DNA of 64,000 nt from Piscinibacter sp. XHJ-5 (lineage in GTDB: Bacteria > Pseudomonadota > Gammaproteobacteria > Burkholderiales > Burkholderiaceae_C): positions 1,984,001-2,048,000 of the forward strand of contig NZ_CP123228.1 in NCBI RefSeq assembly GCF_029855045.1, in the 5' to 3' direction. A program made the position numbers and the translations under genes. Position 1 is the stretch's first letter. Each line of letters starts with the position of its first letter. The notes below the pieces were generated by a model. It was not told the DNA's origin. It ran no database searches and saw only the letters and a program-made list of their open reading frames with translations. Positions 57,100 to 64,000 of the stretch are shown one piece after another.

Positions 57100-57662
57100 A
57101 GTCGCCTCCACGCGAGGGCGACTGCCGGCAGGCCCAGTCCGCCGAGGCACCAGACCAGCGGCCAGCGCAGCACTGCCATCGCGATGAACATCGCCGCCGC
57201 GAACAGCAGTGCCAACGGCAGCCCGAGGCCGCCCTTGCGCAGCGTGGGCAGCAGCTTGAGGCCGGTCGCGATGACCAGGCCCGCCGCGACCGCGCCCATG
57301 CCGCGCAGCGCCCCGCTCACCACCGGCAGGCTGGCGAATTCGGCGTACAGGACGGCCAACGCCAGGACGATGACCAGCGGCACCAGCAGCATGCCGGCCA
57401 GCGCGACGAAAGCGCCGCGCATGCCGAAGTGGCGGTCGCCGATCATCAGTGCCATGTTGACGACGTTGGGCCCTGGCAGCACCTGGCTCACCGACAAGGT
57501 CTCGACGAAGTCCTCGCGAGTCAGCCATTGCTTGCGCTCGACCAGCTCGCGCTGCACGATCGCGAGCACGCCGCCGAAGCCCTGCAGCGACATGCGGTTG
57601 AAGGTGAGGAAGAGGTCGGCGAGGGACTGCGGACCGGCGGTTTTCTGATCGTGGGGTGGCAT
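57096..57662 (-). CDS. Chromate transporter, N-terminal half (short-chain CHR subunit)
   Basis: 188 residues, five or six helices. CHR signatures: FNRMSLQGFGGVLAIVQREL and VSQVLPGPNVVNMALMIG. ATG 57662 has GATCAG nearby but no strong ribosome-binding site. It is the first gene of the coupled pair. The CHR family moves chromate or sulfate in an antiport-like fashion; split short-chain pairs are common in Burkholderiales. Confidence 0.9.
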   Translation of the reverse strand: MPPHDQKTAGPQSLADLFLTFNRMSLQGFGGVLAIVQRELVERKQWLTREDFVETLSVSQVLPGPNVVNMALMIGDRHFGMRGAFVALAGMLLVPLVIVLALAVLYAEFASLPVVSGALRGMGAVAAGLVIATGLKLLPTLRKGGLGLPLALLFAAAMFIAMAVLRWPLVWCLGGLGLPAVALAWRRL

Positions 57663-57685
57663 GGGCCCGCAGTCTAAAGACAGGG

Positions 57686-57811
57686 TCAGGACCCCGGCGC
57701 CTTCGCGGGTTGCGCCGCCGCTGCGGCTGCCGGCTGGAGATGGCGGGCGAGGAACTTCTCGACGCGGCTCCAGAAGTCGACGTTGTTCTTCACCTTCCCG
57801 GCATCGGGCAC
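57686..57811 (-). pseudogene. Remnant of an S9-type (prolyl oligopeptidase) peptidase 3' end
   Basis: On the minus strand, codons from 57811 read VPDAGKVKNNVDFWSRVEKF followed by LARHL, then an Ala/Pro tail and stop. FWSRVEKFLARHL is the typical last helix of S9 dipeptidyl aminopeptidases/acylaminoacyl-peptidases, where it follows the catalytic His segment (here DAGKVKNN in place of an EGHG-like loop). The rest of the enzyme is missing; upstream is the stop of the dehydrogenase gene. It looks like the only piece left after a deletion. A short peptide gene by chance is the alternative. Confidence 0.5.
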
Positions 57812-57816
57812 CGCAC

Positions 57817-58824
57817 TCAGCGCAGGACCTTCAGCGCATCCGGGTTGACGATGTTCGACGGATGCCCGGTGACGAAGTTGATGACGTTGTCGAAGGCGGC
57901 GCTGAAATAGGCCTCGTAGCTGTCCTGCTCGACGTAGCCGATGTGCGGGGTGCACACCGCATTCTCGAGCCGCAGCAGCGGATGTCCCTGCAGGATGGGC
58001 TCGCTTTCGAACACGTCGACCGCGGCCATGCCGGGACGGCCGCGGTTCAGCGCCGACACCAGCGCGCCTTCCTCGATCAGCTCGGCGCGCGAGGTGTTCA
58101 CCAGCAGCGCGGTGGGCTTCATGTGCGCCAGCGCGTCGTGCCTGACGATGCCGCGCGTCGCATCGGTGAGCCGCAGGTGCAGGCTGAGCACATCGGAGTG
58201 CGCGAAGAACGCCTCGCAGTCCGGCGCCGCGACGAAGCCGTCGCTCACCGCCTTCTGCCGTGCCGATTCGCTGCCCCAGACCATCACCGTCATGCCGAAG
58301 GCCCGGCCGTAGCCGGCGACGATCTGACCGATGCGCCCGTAGCCCCAGATGCCGAGCGTCTTGCCCTTGAGCACCATGCCCAGGCTGAAGTTGGCCGGCA
58401 TGGACGCGGCCTTGAGGCCCGATTGCTGCCAGGCGCCGTGCTTCAGGTTGCCGATGTACTGCGGCAGCCGGCGCATGGCCGCCATGATCAGCGCCCAGGT
58501 GAGCTCGGCCGGCGCCACGGGCGAGCCCACGCCCTCGGCCACGGCGATGCCCATGCGGGTGCAGGTCTCGACGTCGATGTGCGAGCCGACACGCCCGGTC
58601 TGCGCGATGAGTTTCAGGCGCGGCAGCTTTTCGAGCAGCTGCTTCGGGAACTGGGTGCGCTCGCGGATCAGAACCAGCACGTCGGCGTCGCGCAGGCGCA
58701 CCGACAGCTGGCCGATGCCCTTGACGGTGTTGGTGAAGACCTTGGCGTTCAGGGTTTCCAGCTTGCTGGCGCACTTGAGCTTGCGCACCGCGTCCTGGTA
58801 GTCGTCGAGGATGATGATGTTCAC
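57817..58824 (-). CDS. D-2-hydroxyacid dehydrogenase-family protein
   Basis: 335 residues, NAD-dependent D-isomer 2-hydroxyacid dehydrogenase fold. GTG start at 58824 followed by NIIILDDYQDAVRK. The NAD-binding loop LGIWGYGRIGQIVAGYGRAF lies near 155-175. The active site shows the Arg in NTSRAELIEEGAL, the Glu in the DVFESEPI segment and the catalytic His in CTPHIGYVEQ. Substrate (glyoxylate, hydroxypyruvate or phosphoglycerate) cannot be read. The remnant of an S9 peptidase lies immediately downstream on the same strand. Confidence 0.9.
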   Translation of the reverse strand: MNIIILDDYQDAVRKLKCASKLETLNAKVFTNTVKGIGQLSVRLRDADVLVLIRERTQFPKQLLEKLPRLKLIAQTGRVGSHIDVETCTRMGIAVAEGVGSPVAPAELTWALIMAAMRRLPQYIGNLKHGAWQQSGLKAASMPANFSLGMVLKGKTLGIWGYGRIGQIVAGYGRAFGMTVMVWGSESARQKAVSDGFVAAPDCEAFFAHSDVLSLHLRLTDATRGIVRHDALAHMKPTALLVNTSRAELIEEGALVSALNRGRPGMAAVDVFESEPILQGHPLLRLENAVCTPHIGYVEQDSYEAYFSAAFDNVINFVTGHPSNIVNPDALKVLR

Positions 58825-58926
58825 GGGCAGCGTGGTGTGGGCGCTTCTGGTGTCCGGGGACATTGTGCCCGCTCTGCAAGGTCCTCCCGGCGGAAGTAGC
58901 ATCGCGCCTCCAACACAGGAGGCACC

Positions 58927-59442
58927 ATGTCCATCTCGATGCATTCGGCGAGCGTCCCGCTCTTCGTGCGCATGCTCGGCAATCTGCAGAAGTGGCTCGA
59001 CAAGGCGGAAGCCCATGCGAGTGCGAAGAAGTTCGACGCCGGCGTGCTGCTCACCGCTCGTCTCGCACCCGACATGCTTCCGCTCACCAGCCAGATCCAG
59101 ATCGCGTGCGACGGACCCAAGCTCGCGATCGCCCGCTTGGCCGGCGTGGACGCGCCGAAGTTCGAGGACAACGAAACCACCTTCGATCAGCTGCGCGAGC
59201 GCATCCGCAAGACCATCGACTACGTGCAGTCGGTGCCGCCGGCGCAGGTCGACGGCACCGAGGACAAGGACATCGCGATCCCCCGCCGCGACGGCACGCT
59301 CACCATGAAGGGCGAGCCCTACCTGCGCGAATACGTGCTGCCCAACTTCTTCTTCCACGTGACGACGGCGTACGCGCTGCTTCGCCACAACGGCGTCGAC
59401 CTCGGCAAGAAGGACTACCTCGGCCTGGTGAAGCCGACTTGA
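58927..59442 (+). CDS. DUF1993 family protein
   Basis: 171 residues, all-helical, no signal peptide. Conserved features include SVPLFVRMLGNLQKWLDKAE, PLTSQIQIACD and PNFFFHVTTAYALLRHNGV. DUF1993 proteins resemble DinB-like four-helix bundles, but no metal site is clear here and the role is not known. The stop overlaps the LysE-family ATG by one base (TGATG), giving coupled translation. Confidence 0.88.
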   Translation: MSISMHSASVPLFVRMLGNLQKWLDKAEAHASAKKFDAGVLLTARLAPDMLPLTSQIQIACDGPKLAIARLAGVDAPKFEDNETTFDQLRERIRKTIDYVQSVPPAQVDGTEDKDIAIPRRDGTLTMKGEPYLREYVLPNFFFHVTTAYALLRHNGVDLGKKDYLGLVKPT

Positions 59443-60077
59443 TGAGCGGCCTGCCCCTTCACGATCTGCCGCTGTTCCTCGCGGCCGGCCTGCTGCTCAA
59501 CCTGACGCCCGGACCGGACATGCTGTTCGTGGCCGGCAGCAGCGCGGCGCACGGACGACACGCCGGCGTCATGGCCTCGCTCGGCGTGGGTGCCGGCTGC
59601 CTGGTTCACACCCTGCTGGCGGCGGTCGGCTTGTCCGCACTGCTGGCCACGTCGGCAGTGGCCTTCGAGGTCGTCAAATGGGCCGGTGCGGCCTACCTCG
59701 TGTGGATAGGGATCGGCATGCTGTACCGGCGCCAGGCGGCAGCCGAAACGGCGGTCGATGTGGCGCCGCAGCGAGTGTTCTGGCAGGGCGCACTGACGAA
59801 CACGCTCAACCCCAAGGTGGCGCTGTTCTTCCTGGCCTTCCTCCCGCAGTTCATCGTGCCCGACGCGCCCGGACAGGCCCTGGCGTTCCTGGCGCTAGGC
59901 GCGCTGTTCAACGTCGGCGGCACCGCCGTCAATATCGTCGTCGCGCTGTTGGCCGGCAGTGCCCGCGAGCGGCTGGCCGATACGCCCGTGGCGGGGCGCC
60001 TGGGAGCCTGGCTTCGGCGCGCCGTCGGCGCGCTGTTCATCGGGCTGGGAGCGAAGCTGGCGCTCGGCTCGCGCTGA
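59442..60077 (+). CDS. LysE-family translocator (RhtB type)
   Basis: 211 residues with six helices. Family pattern: LLLNLTPGPDMLFVAGSSAA at about 14-33 and QGALTNTLNPKVALFFLAFL at about 112-131. Exports amino acids such as homoserine, lysine or other small solutes; the actual substrate cannot be told. Coupled to DUF1993 by a one-base overlap. It ends four bases before the stop of the convergent unknown gene. Confidence 0.9.
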   Translation: MSGLPLHDLPLFLAAGLLLNLTPGPDMLFVAGSSAAHGRHAGVMASLGVGAGCLVHTLLAAVGLSALLATSAVAFEVVKWAGAAYLVWIGIGMLYRRQAAAETAVDVAPQRVFWQGALTNTLNPKVALFFLAFLPQFIVPDAPGQALAFLALGALFNVGGTAVNIVVALLAGSARERLADTPVAGRLGAWLRRAVGALFIGLGAKLALGSR

Positions 60078-60081
60078 TCCG

Positions 60082-60567
60082 CTAGCGCAGCGTGCCCAGG
60101 TGGGGTTCGGCGTCGAAGCCGCCGAACCCGCTGCGCGGTGCGCGTGCCGGGAAGTGGCGGTTCAGCCTCTGCAGGCGCGCCGTCGCTTCGCCCTGGCCGG
60201 CGTGGCAGGACACCACGTTGAACACTTCGGTTCGCAGGTGCCACAGCGCCCGCAGCGAGCGGGCGCTGCCGAGGCGCAGCGCGAGGTCGAGGGCCTGCGT
60301 CGTCGGGATGTCGTCGAGTGCATGGACGAACTCGTCGCGCACCGAATCCAGCGGTGTGGCGCCGGCTGCGGTGACATCCTGGTCGTCGTCGTCGCCGTCA
60401 TCGCCATGGGGCCAGCTTCCCGCCAGCCAGTCGAGCAGCCGCTGCCGCCAGCCCAGGCGCGCCCGCTGCAGCGCGGGCGGGCAGATCTCGACGCGGGCCG
60501 GCGCATTCGCCGGCGGCTTCGAGGGGTTGTGTGACGAAGGCTGCTGCACGAGGACACCGCACCACAT
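60082..60567 (-). CDS. Protein of unknown function, acidic central stretch
   Basis: 161 residues. ATG 60567 has AGGGA eight bases before it. The middle contains HGDDGDDDDQDV, an Asp-rich stretch. The helical C-terminal part has FVHALDDIPTTQALDLALRL and LRALWHLRTEVFNVVSCHAG, which are the most gene-like segments; this kind of ending resembles small helical proteins of Burkholderiales. No domain recognised. It is divergent from the acylase gene and convergent on the LysE gene. Confidence 0.65.
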   Translation of the reverse strand: MWCGVLVQQPSSHNPSKPPANAPARVEICPPALQRARLGWRQRLLDWLAGSWPHGDDGDDDDQDVTAAGATPLDSVRDEFVHALDDIPTTQALDLALRLGSARSLRALWHLRTEVFNVVSCHAGQGEATARLQRLNRHFPARAPRSGFGGFDAEPHLGTLR

Positions 60568-60731
60568 GTTGTTTTCCCTGTCCCGCTTTGACCGACGGGT
60601 TGCGGTCGATTGTGGGCACGCCGGGCGGGCTGGATCCGCCGAAAAGCGCTCCGGAAAGTCCGCAGATCGTGGAGAAGTCGCGCCGCGGTACGCTCGGGCC
60701 TCGAATGCCCCCGACCTCTGGAGACCCGCGA

Positions 60732-63140
60732 ATGAAGTGGTTGCGACGCGTCGCGTTCGTCCTCGTGCTGCTGCTGGCGCTCGCTGCCGCAGCCGCCTGG
60801 CTCTACGCCCGCCAGACCCTGCCGCAGACCGACGGCAGCCTGCGCCTGGCCGGGCCGCGGGCGGAGATTCGCATCGAGCGCGACGCCGACGGCATCCCGC
60901 GCATCCAGGCCGCGTCGCTGGAGGATGCGGTCTTCGGTCTCGGCTTTGTCCACGCGCAGGACCGGCTGTGGCAGCTCGAGACGCACCGGCGCATCGGCGC
61001 CGGGCGCCTGGCCGAGGCCTTCGGCGAAGCGGCCCTGGACAACGACCGGTTCCTGCGCGCGCTGGGCGTGCAGCGCGCCGCGGCGGCGCAATGGGCGCAG
61101 GCCAGCCCGCAGGCCAAGGCGGTGTTGACCGCATATGCCGACGGGATCAACGCCTATCTGCGCGACGCGATGAAGGCGCGGCCGCCGGAGTTCGTGCTCC
61201 TCGGGCTGACCCCCGAGCCGTGGACGCCGCAGGACTCCATGGCCTGGGCGATCATGATGGCCTGGGACCTGGGCGGCAACTGGAGCACGGAGCTGCTGCG
61301 CATGCGACTGGCATTGAAGCTGCCGGTGGCGCGCATCGACGAGCTGATTCCGCCCTATCCGGGCGAGAAGCCGCTGGTCACCGCGGACTACGCGGCGCTG
61401 TTCCGCGAGCTGCGCGTCGACGGCAAGTTGGGCCAGCAGGCGCTGGCATTCGCGCCCGAGTCGGGCGTGGAAGGCATCGGGTCGAACAACTGGGTGCTCG
61501 CCGGCTCGCGCACGACGACCGGCAAGCCGCTGCTGGCCAACGATCCGCACCTCAAGCTCAGCGCGCCGGCGCTGTGGTACCTGGCGCGCCTGGAAGCGCC
61601 GGGCGTCAAGGTGGCCGGCGCGACCATGCCCGGGCTGCCCGGCGTGGTGCTGGGTCAGAACGAGCACGTTGCGTGGGGCTTCACCAACACCGGCCCCGAT
61701 GTGCAGGACCTGTACCTGGAGCGCATCAAGCCCGACGATGCGGCGCAGTACCAGACGCCGGACGGCTGGGCGCGCTTCGAGACGTTCGACGAGGTGATCA
61801 AGGTCAAGGGCAAGCCCGACGTCACGCTGACCGCCCGCGCCACGCGGCATGGTCCGGTGATCTCCGATGCCGGCCGCGTCGCCGAGGGGCTCACCGGTCC
61901 GGCGGCGAAGCCGGCCTATGTGCTGGCGATGCGCTGGACGGCGCTCGATGCGGACAGCGGCGTCATCGACACCTCGATCCGCTTCGGCCAGGCCCGCTCG
62001 GTGCCGGACTTCATCGCCGCCTCCACCGGCTACACCGCGCCGATGCAGAACATGGTGGTCGCCGACCGCGAAGGGCACATCGGCTTCGTCGCGGCCGGCC
62101 GGGTGCCGCTGCGCCGGCCCGACAACGACCTCAGGGGCCTGGTGCCCGCGCCCGGCTGGGAAGCGCGCTACGACTGGGCGGGCAGCGTCGACGCCGGGCA
62201 GACTCCGCGCGAGGTGGATCCGGCGCGCGGCTGGATCGCGACAGCCAACCAGCGCATTCACGGCACGGACTACGCGCACTACATCGGCAACGAGTGGGCG
62301 CTGCCGTATCGGCAGCAGCGCATCGAGCAGCTGCTCGCGGCCACCCCCCGGCACAGCATGGCGAGCCTGGCGACGATGCACGGCGACGTGGTGTCGCTGG
62401 CCACCCGCCGGCTGCTGCCGTTCCTGCAGAAGGCCCAGTCGACACACGTGCTCGCCGCCGCAGCCCGGAAGGAGCTGGCGGATTTCGACGGCACCATGTC
62501 GGCCGATCGCGCGGCGCCGCTGATCTTCTGGGCCTGGACGCGCCACCTCGCGCAGGGCCTCTTCGCCGACGAGATCGGCGCTCCGCTGTTCGACCGCAGC
62601 GGCCGCAGCTTTCGCGACGCGATGGAGGCGGTGCTCGAACGCAACGACGCCTGGTGGTGCGACGACAAGACCAGTGCGGCAGTGGAAAGCTGCGAGCAGC
62701 AGATCGGTGCGGCCTTCACGCGGGCGCTGGATGAGTTGAATGCGGCGCAGGGCCCGGACGTTGCGGCCTGGCGTTGGGGCCGCGCGCATGTGGCGCGATC
62801 GGAGCATCGACCCTTCAGCCGCGTGAAGCCGCTCGCTCGCTGGTTCGAGCTGCGCACGCCGGTGGGCGGCGACACCTACACGATCAACGTGTCGCGGGTC
62901 GGCTTGCGCCCGGACAACACCACCGGAGAGCTGTATCTCGACGAGCATGGTCCTTCACTGCGCGCGCTGTACGACCTGGGCGACCTGTCGCAATCGCGTG
63001 TCATGCAGTCGAGCGGCCAGAGCGGCATCGTGTTCTCGCCGCTGTACCGCAGCTTCGTGGAGCGATGGGCAAGAGTGGAGTACGTGCCGCTGTGGGGCGG
63101 CAAAGCGGACAAGACCTTGGTGCTGCTGCCGGGGTCGTAG
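60732..63140 (+). CDS. Penicillin acylase-family N-terminal nucleophile hydrolase
   Basis: 802 residues. N-terminal membrane/signal segment (VAFVLVLLLALAAAAAWLY) then an alpha chain, a spacer and a beta chain. The autoproteolysis site is GIGSNNWVLAGSRTTTGKPL, with Ser251 the expected N-terminal nucleophile after cleavage; ANDPHLKL follows as usual. Further motifs: VVLGQNEHVAWGFTNTGPD and SGQSGIVFSPLYRSF near the end. The family hydrolyses amide bonds of penicillins, acyl-homoserine lactones and related amides in the periplasm. The specific substrate cannot be assigned. ATG 60732 follows GGAG. Confidence 0.92.
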   Translation: MKWLRRVAFVLVLLLALAAAAAWLYARQTLPQTDGSLRLAGPRAEIRIERDADGIPRIQAASLEDAVFGLGFVHAQDRLWQLETHRRIGAGRLAEAFGEAALDNDRFLRALGVQRAAAAQWAQASPQAKAVLTAYADGINAYLRDAMKARPPEFVLLGLTPEPWTPQDSMAWAIMMAWDLGGNWSTELLRMRLALKLPVARIDELIPPYPGEKPLVTADYAALFRELRVDGKLGQQALAFAPESGVEGIGSNNWVLAGSRTTTGKPLLANDPHLKLSAPALWYLARLEAPGVKVAGATMPGLPGVVLGQNEHVAWGFTNTGPDVQDLYLERIKPDDAAQYQTPDGWARFETFDEVIKVKGKPDVTLTARATRHGPVISDAGRVAEGLTGPAAKPAYVLAMRWTALDADSGVIDTSIRFGQARSVPDFIAASTGYTAPMQNMVVADREGHIGFVAAGRVPLRRPDNDLRGLVPAPGWEARYDWAGSVDAGQTPREVDPARGWIATANQRIHGTDYAHYIGNEWALPYRQQRIEQLLAATPRHSMASLATMHGDVVSLATRRLLPFLQKAQSTHVLAAAARKELADFDGTMSADRAAPLIFWAWTRHLAQGLFADEIGAPLFDRSGRSFRDAMEAVLERNDAWWCDDKTSAAVESCEQQIGAAFTRALDELNAAQGPDVAAWRWGRAHVARSEHRPFSRVKPLARWFELRTPVGGDTYTINVSRVGLRPDNTTGELYLDEHGPSLRALYDLGDLSQSRVMQSSGQSGIVFSPLYRSFVERWARVEYVPLWGGKADKTLVLLPGS

Positions 63141-63149
63141 GCAGCGGCG

Positions 63150-63449
63150 TCAAAGCTGCCCGAACAACACCTTGCGCTGGGCGGTGTACTTCCACCATGG
63201 CGCGGCCGGGGCGCCGCTCATGAAATCGGTGGCGGCCATGAAAGTGTCGAGCACGCACGGGTCTTGACGCTGTCCGGTGGCGGCGCACAGCTTCTGGTAC
63301 AGCACGAACGCGTCCTTGCCGCGCAGGTCGCGCGGCTCCAGGATGCCGATGAGGCGCAGATCGGCGGCCAGCGACGGGCCGATGTTCGGCAGTTGCTCCA
63401 GCGTCTTGCATTCGGCGGCGCTGGCCGCCTTCGGTGCCTTGATCACCAT
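63150..63449 (-). CDS. Cdd1-like helix-hairpin-helix protein (PF11731, pathogenicity locus family)
   Basis: 99 residues. The helix-hairpin-helix is LEQLPNIGPSLAADLRLIGI, and the family C-terminal half (LYQKLCAATGQRQDPCVLDT, then APWWKYTAQRK) is also clear. Two starts are possible: ATG 63470, which overlaps the lexA stop (TGATG), and ATG 63449, which has GGAGG five bases before it. The latter is chosen for its ribosome-binding site, but the former would give a coupled lexA operon. Likely a nucleic-acid-binding protein; function is not established. Possibly under LexA control through the lexA promoter. Confidence 0.85.
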   Translation of the reverse strand: MVIKAPKAASAAECKTLEQLPNIGPSLAADLRLIGILEPRDLRGKDAFVLYQKLCAATGQRQDPCVLDTFMAATDFMSGAPAAPWWKYTAQRKVLFGQL

Positions 63450-63469
63450 GGACGCCTCCATCGCGGGCA

Positions 63470-64000
63470 TCACATCAGCATGTTGTTGCGGATGAGGCCG
63501 ACGGCCAGGCCTTCGAGCTGGAAGTCGACGTCGCCGAACGGCACCACGATGGTCTTGAACTCGGGGTTCTCGGGGATGAGCTCGATGCTGGTGCGCGTGC
63601 GCCGGAACCGCTTGACGGTGACGTCGTCTCCGAGCCGCGCCACCACGATCTGGCCGTTCTTCGCGTCGGTGGCCTTTTGGACCGCCAGCAGGTCGCCGTC
63701 CATGATGCCGGCGTCGCGCATGCTCATGCCGCGCACCTTGAGCAGGTAGTCGGGACGGCGCGCGAACAGCGTGGCCTCCATGAGATAGGTCTGGTCGATG
63801 TGTTCCTGCGCCAGGATGGGGCTGCCGGCGGCGACGCGGCCCACGAGCGGCAGCGACAGCTGCGCCAGGCTGGGCAACGGCAGGCTGAATTGCTTGCCGC
63901 GGCTCTGGTTGAGTGCGCGCAATGTGTCAGACTTCAAGCGGATGCCGCGCGAGGTGCCGCCCACCAGCTCGATGACCCCCTTGCGTGCGAGGGCCTGCAA
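63470..64000 (-). CDS. lexA: LexA SOS repressor, 5' end outside window
   Basis: 176 codons visible; the first part of the DNA-binding wing continues past the window end. The recognition region ends [12 protein letters not shown]. Self-cleavage site is Ala-Gly in [12 protein letters not shown], catalytic Ser in [14 protein letters not shown] and Lys in [10 protein letters not shown], all as in proteobacterial LexA. After DNA damage RecA promotes autocleavage and derepresses SOS genes. The Cdd1-like gene follows on the same strand with overlap or a short gap. Confidence 0.95.
   Translation of the reverse strand: MQALARKGVIELVGGTSRGIRLKSDTLRALNQSRGKQFSLPLPSLAQLSLPLVGRVAAGSPILAQEHIDQTYLMEATLFARRPDYLLKVRGMSMRDAGIMDGDLLAVQKATDAKNGQIVVARLGDDVTVKRFRRTRTSIELIPENPEFKTIVVPFGDVDFQLEGLAVGLIRNNMLM

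Noticed and set aside
63140..63160. GGCAGC / GCTGCC inverted repeat at convergent stops
   Set aside because: Six-base stem with a nine-base loop and no T-run, overlapping a stop codon; too weak to call a terminator.

Overview
This is a dense, high-GC chromosomal segment with about 47 protein genes and almost no free space. No rRNA, tRNA, CRISPR array or insertion sequence was recognised. Gene content and protein style point to a betaproteobacterium of the order Burkholderiales. The pointers are a class I phaC-phaA-phaB polyhydroxyalkanoate operon, map-glnD-mnmH in one run, an extended single-chain PurL, a large TonB receptor and a LexA of proteobacterial type. A member of the Rubrivivax/Leptothrix/Ideonella-like group is my inference; no marker here proves it.

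Layout. 1-4 kb: RND efflux adaptor (cut by the window edge) and permease, followed by a decayed 5' end of a succinate-semialdehyde dehydrogenase gene. 4.2-7.8 kb: an orphan periplasmic binding protein, RNA 2',3'-cyclic phosphodiesterase (ThpR), an RluA-type pseudouridine synthase coupled to a tyrosine-phosphatase-like protein, a MOSC protein and a DUF1304 membrane protein. 7.9-11.5 kb: TonB-dependent receptor facing a lipoprotein-type sorbosone/glucose dehydrogenase-like beta-propeller. 11.6-30.8 kb: a type I secretion and giant adhesin locus. It reads leftward as Nudix hydrolase, ABC exporter, HlyD-type adaptor and a 4888-residue RTX adhesin with 29 tandem 98-residue units kept in perfect 294-bp register. 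30.8-33.2 kb: fumarylacetoacetate-hydrolase-family protein, maleylacetoacetate/maleylpyruvate isomerase and PgeF/YfiH. 33.2-37.1 kb: phaCAB with a clear terminator. 37.1-41.6 kb: map-glnD-mnmH, leftward. 41.8-46.2 kb: purL and a small unknown gene. 46.1-47.7 kb: divergent TetR regulator and PF10118-type protein with two matching operators between them. 47.8-52.1 kb: a molybdopterin oxidoreductase co-directional with an XRE regulator, divergent from two membrane proteins across an 18+3 bp perfect palindrome. 52.1-56.5 kb: periplasmic glycerophosphodiester phosphodiesterase, then rlmB, a sirtuin, upp, a small lipoprotein and a DUF302 protein. 56.5-60.1 kb: a two-gene chromate transporter, a decayed S9-peptidase 3' end, a D-2-hydroxyacid dehydrogenase, DUF1993 and LysE-type genes. 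60.1-64 kb: an unknown gene, a penicillin-acylase-family N-terminal nucleophile hydrolase, a Cdd1-like helix-hairpin-helix protein and lexA (cut by the window edge).

How the genes work together. The most distinctive system is the secreted adhesin: ABC exporter and adaptor sit immediately upstream of their likely giant substrate. That substrate has an N-terminal retention module with a candidate LapG-type dialanine site, a very long homogenised repeat stalk, jelly-roll-like ligand modules and a C-terminal RTX secretion signal. The outer-membrane TolC partner and the LapD/LapG switch are not in the window. phaA, phaB and phaC together make polyhydroxybutyrate from acetyl-CoA. glnD is the nitrogen-status sensor of the PII system, encoded in the same run as methionine aminopeptidase and a tRNA selenouridine synthase. 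Two small regulatory islands (TetR/PF10118 and XRE/molybdoenzyme) each carry convincing operators. Two gene scars (4071-4142 and 57686-57811) show lineage-specific gene loss.
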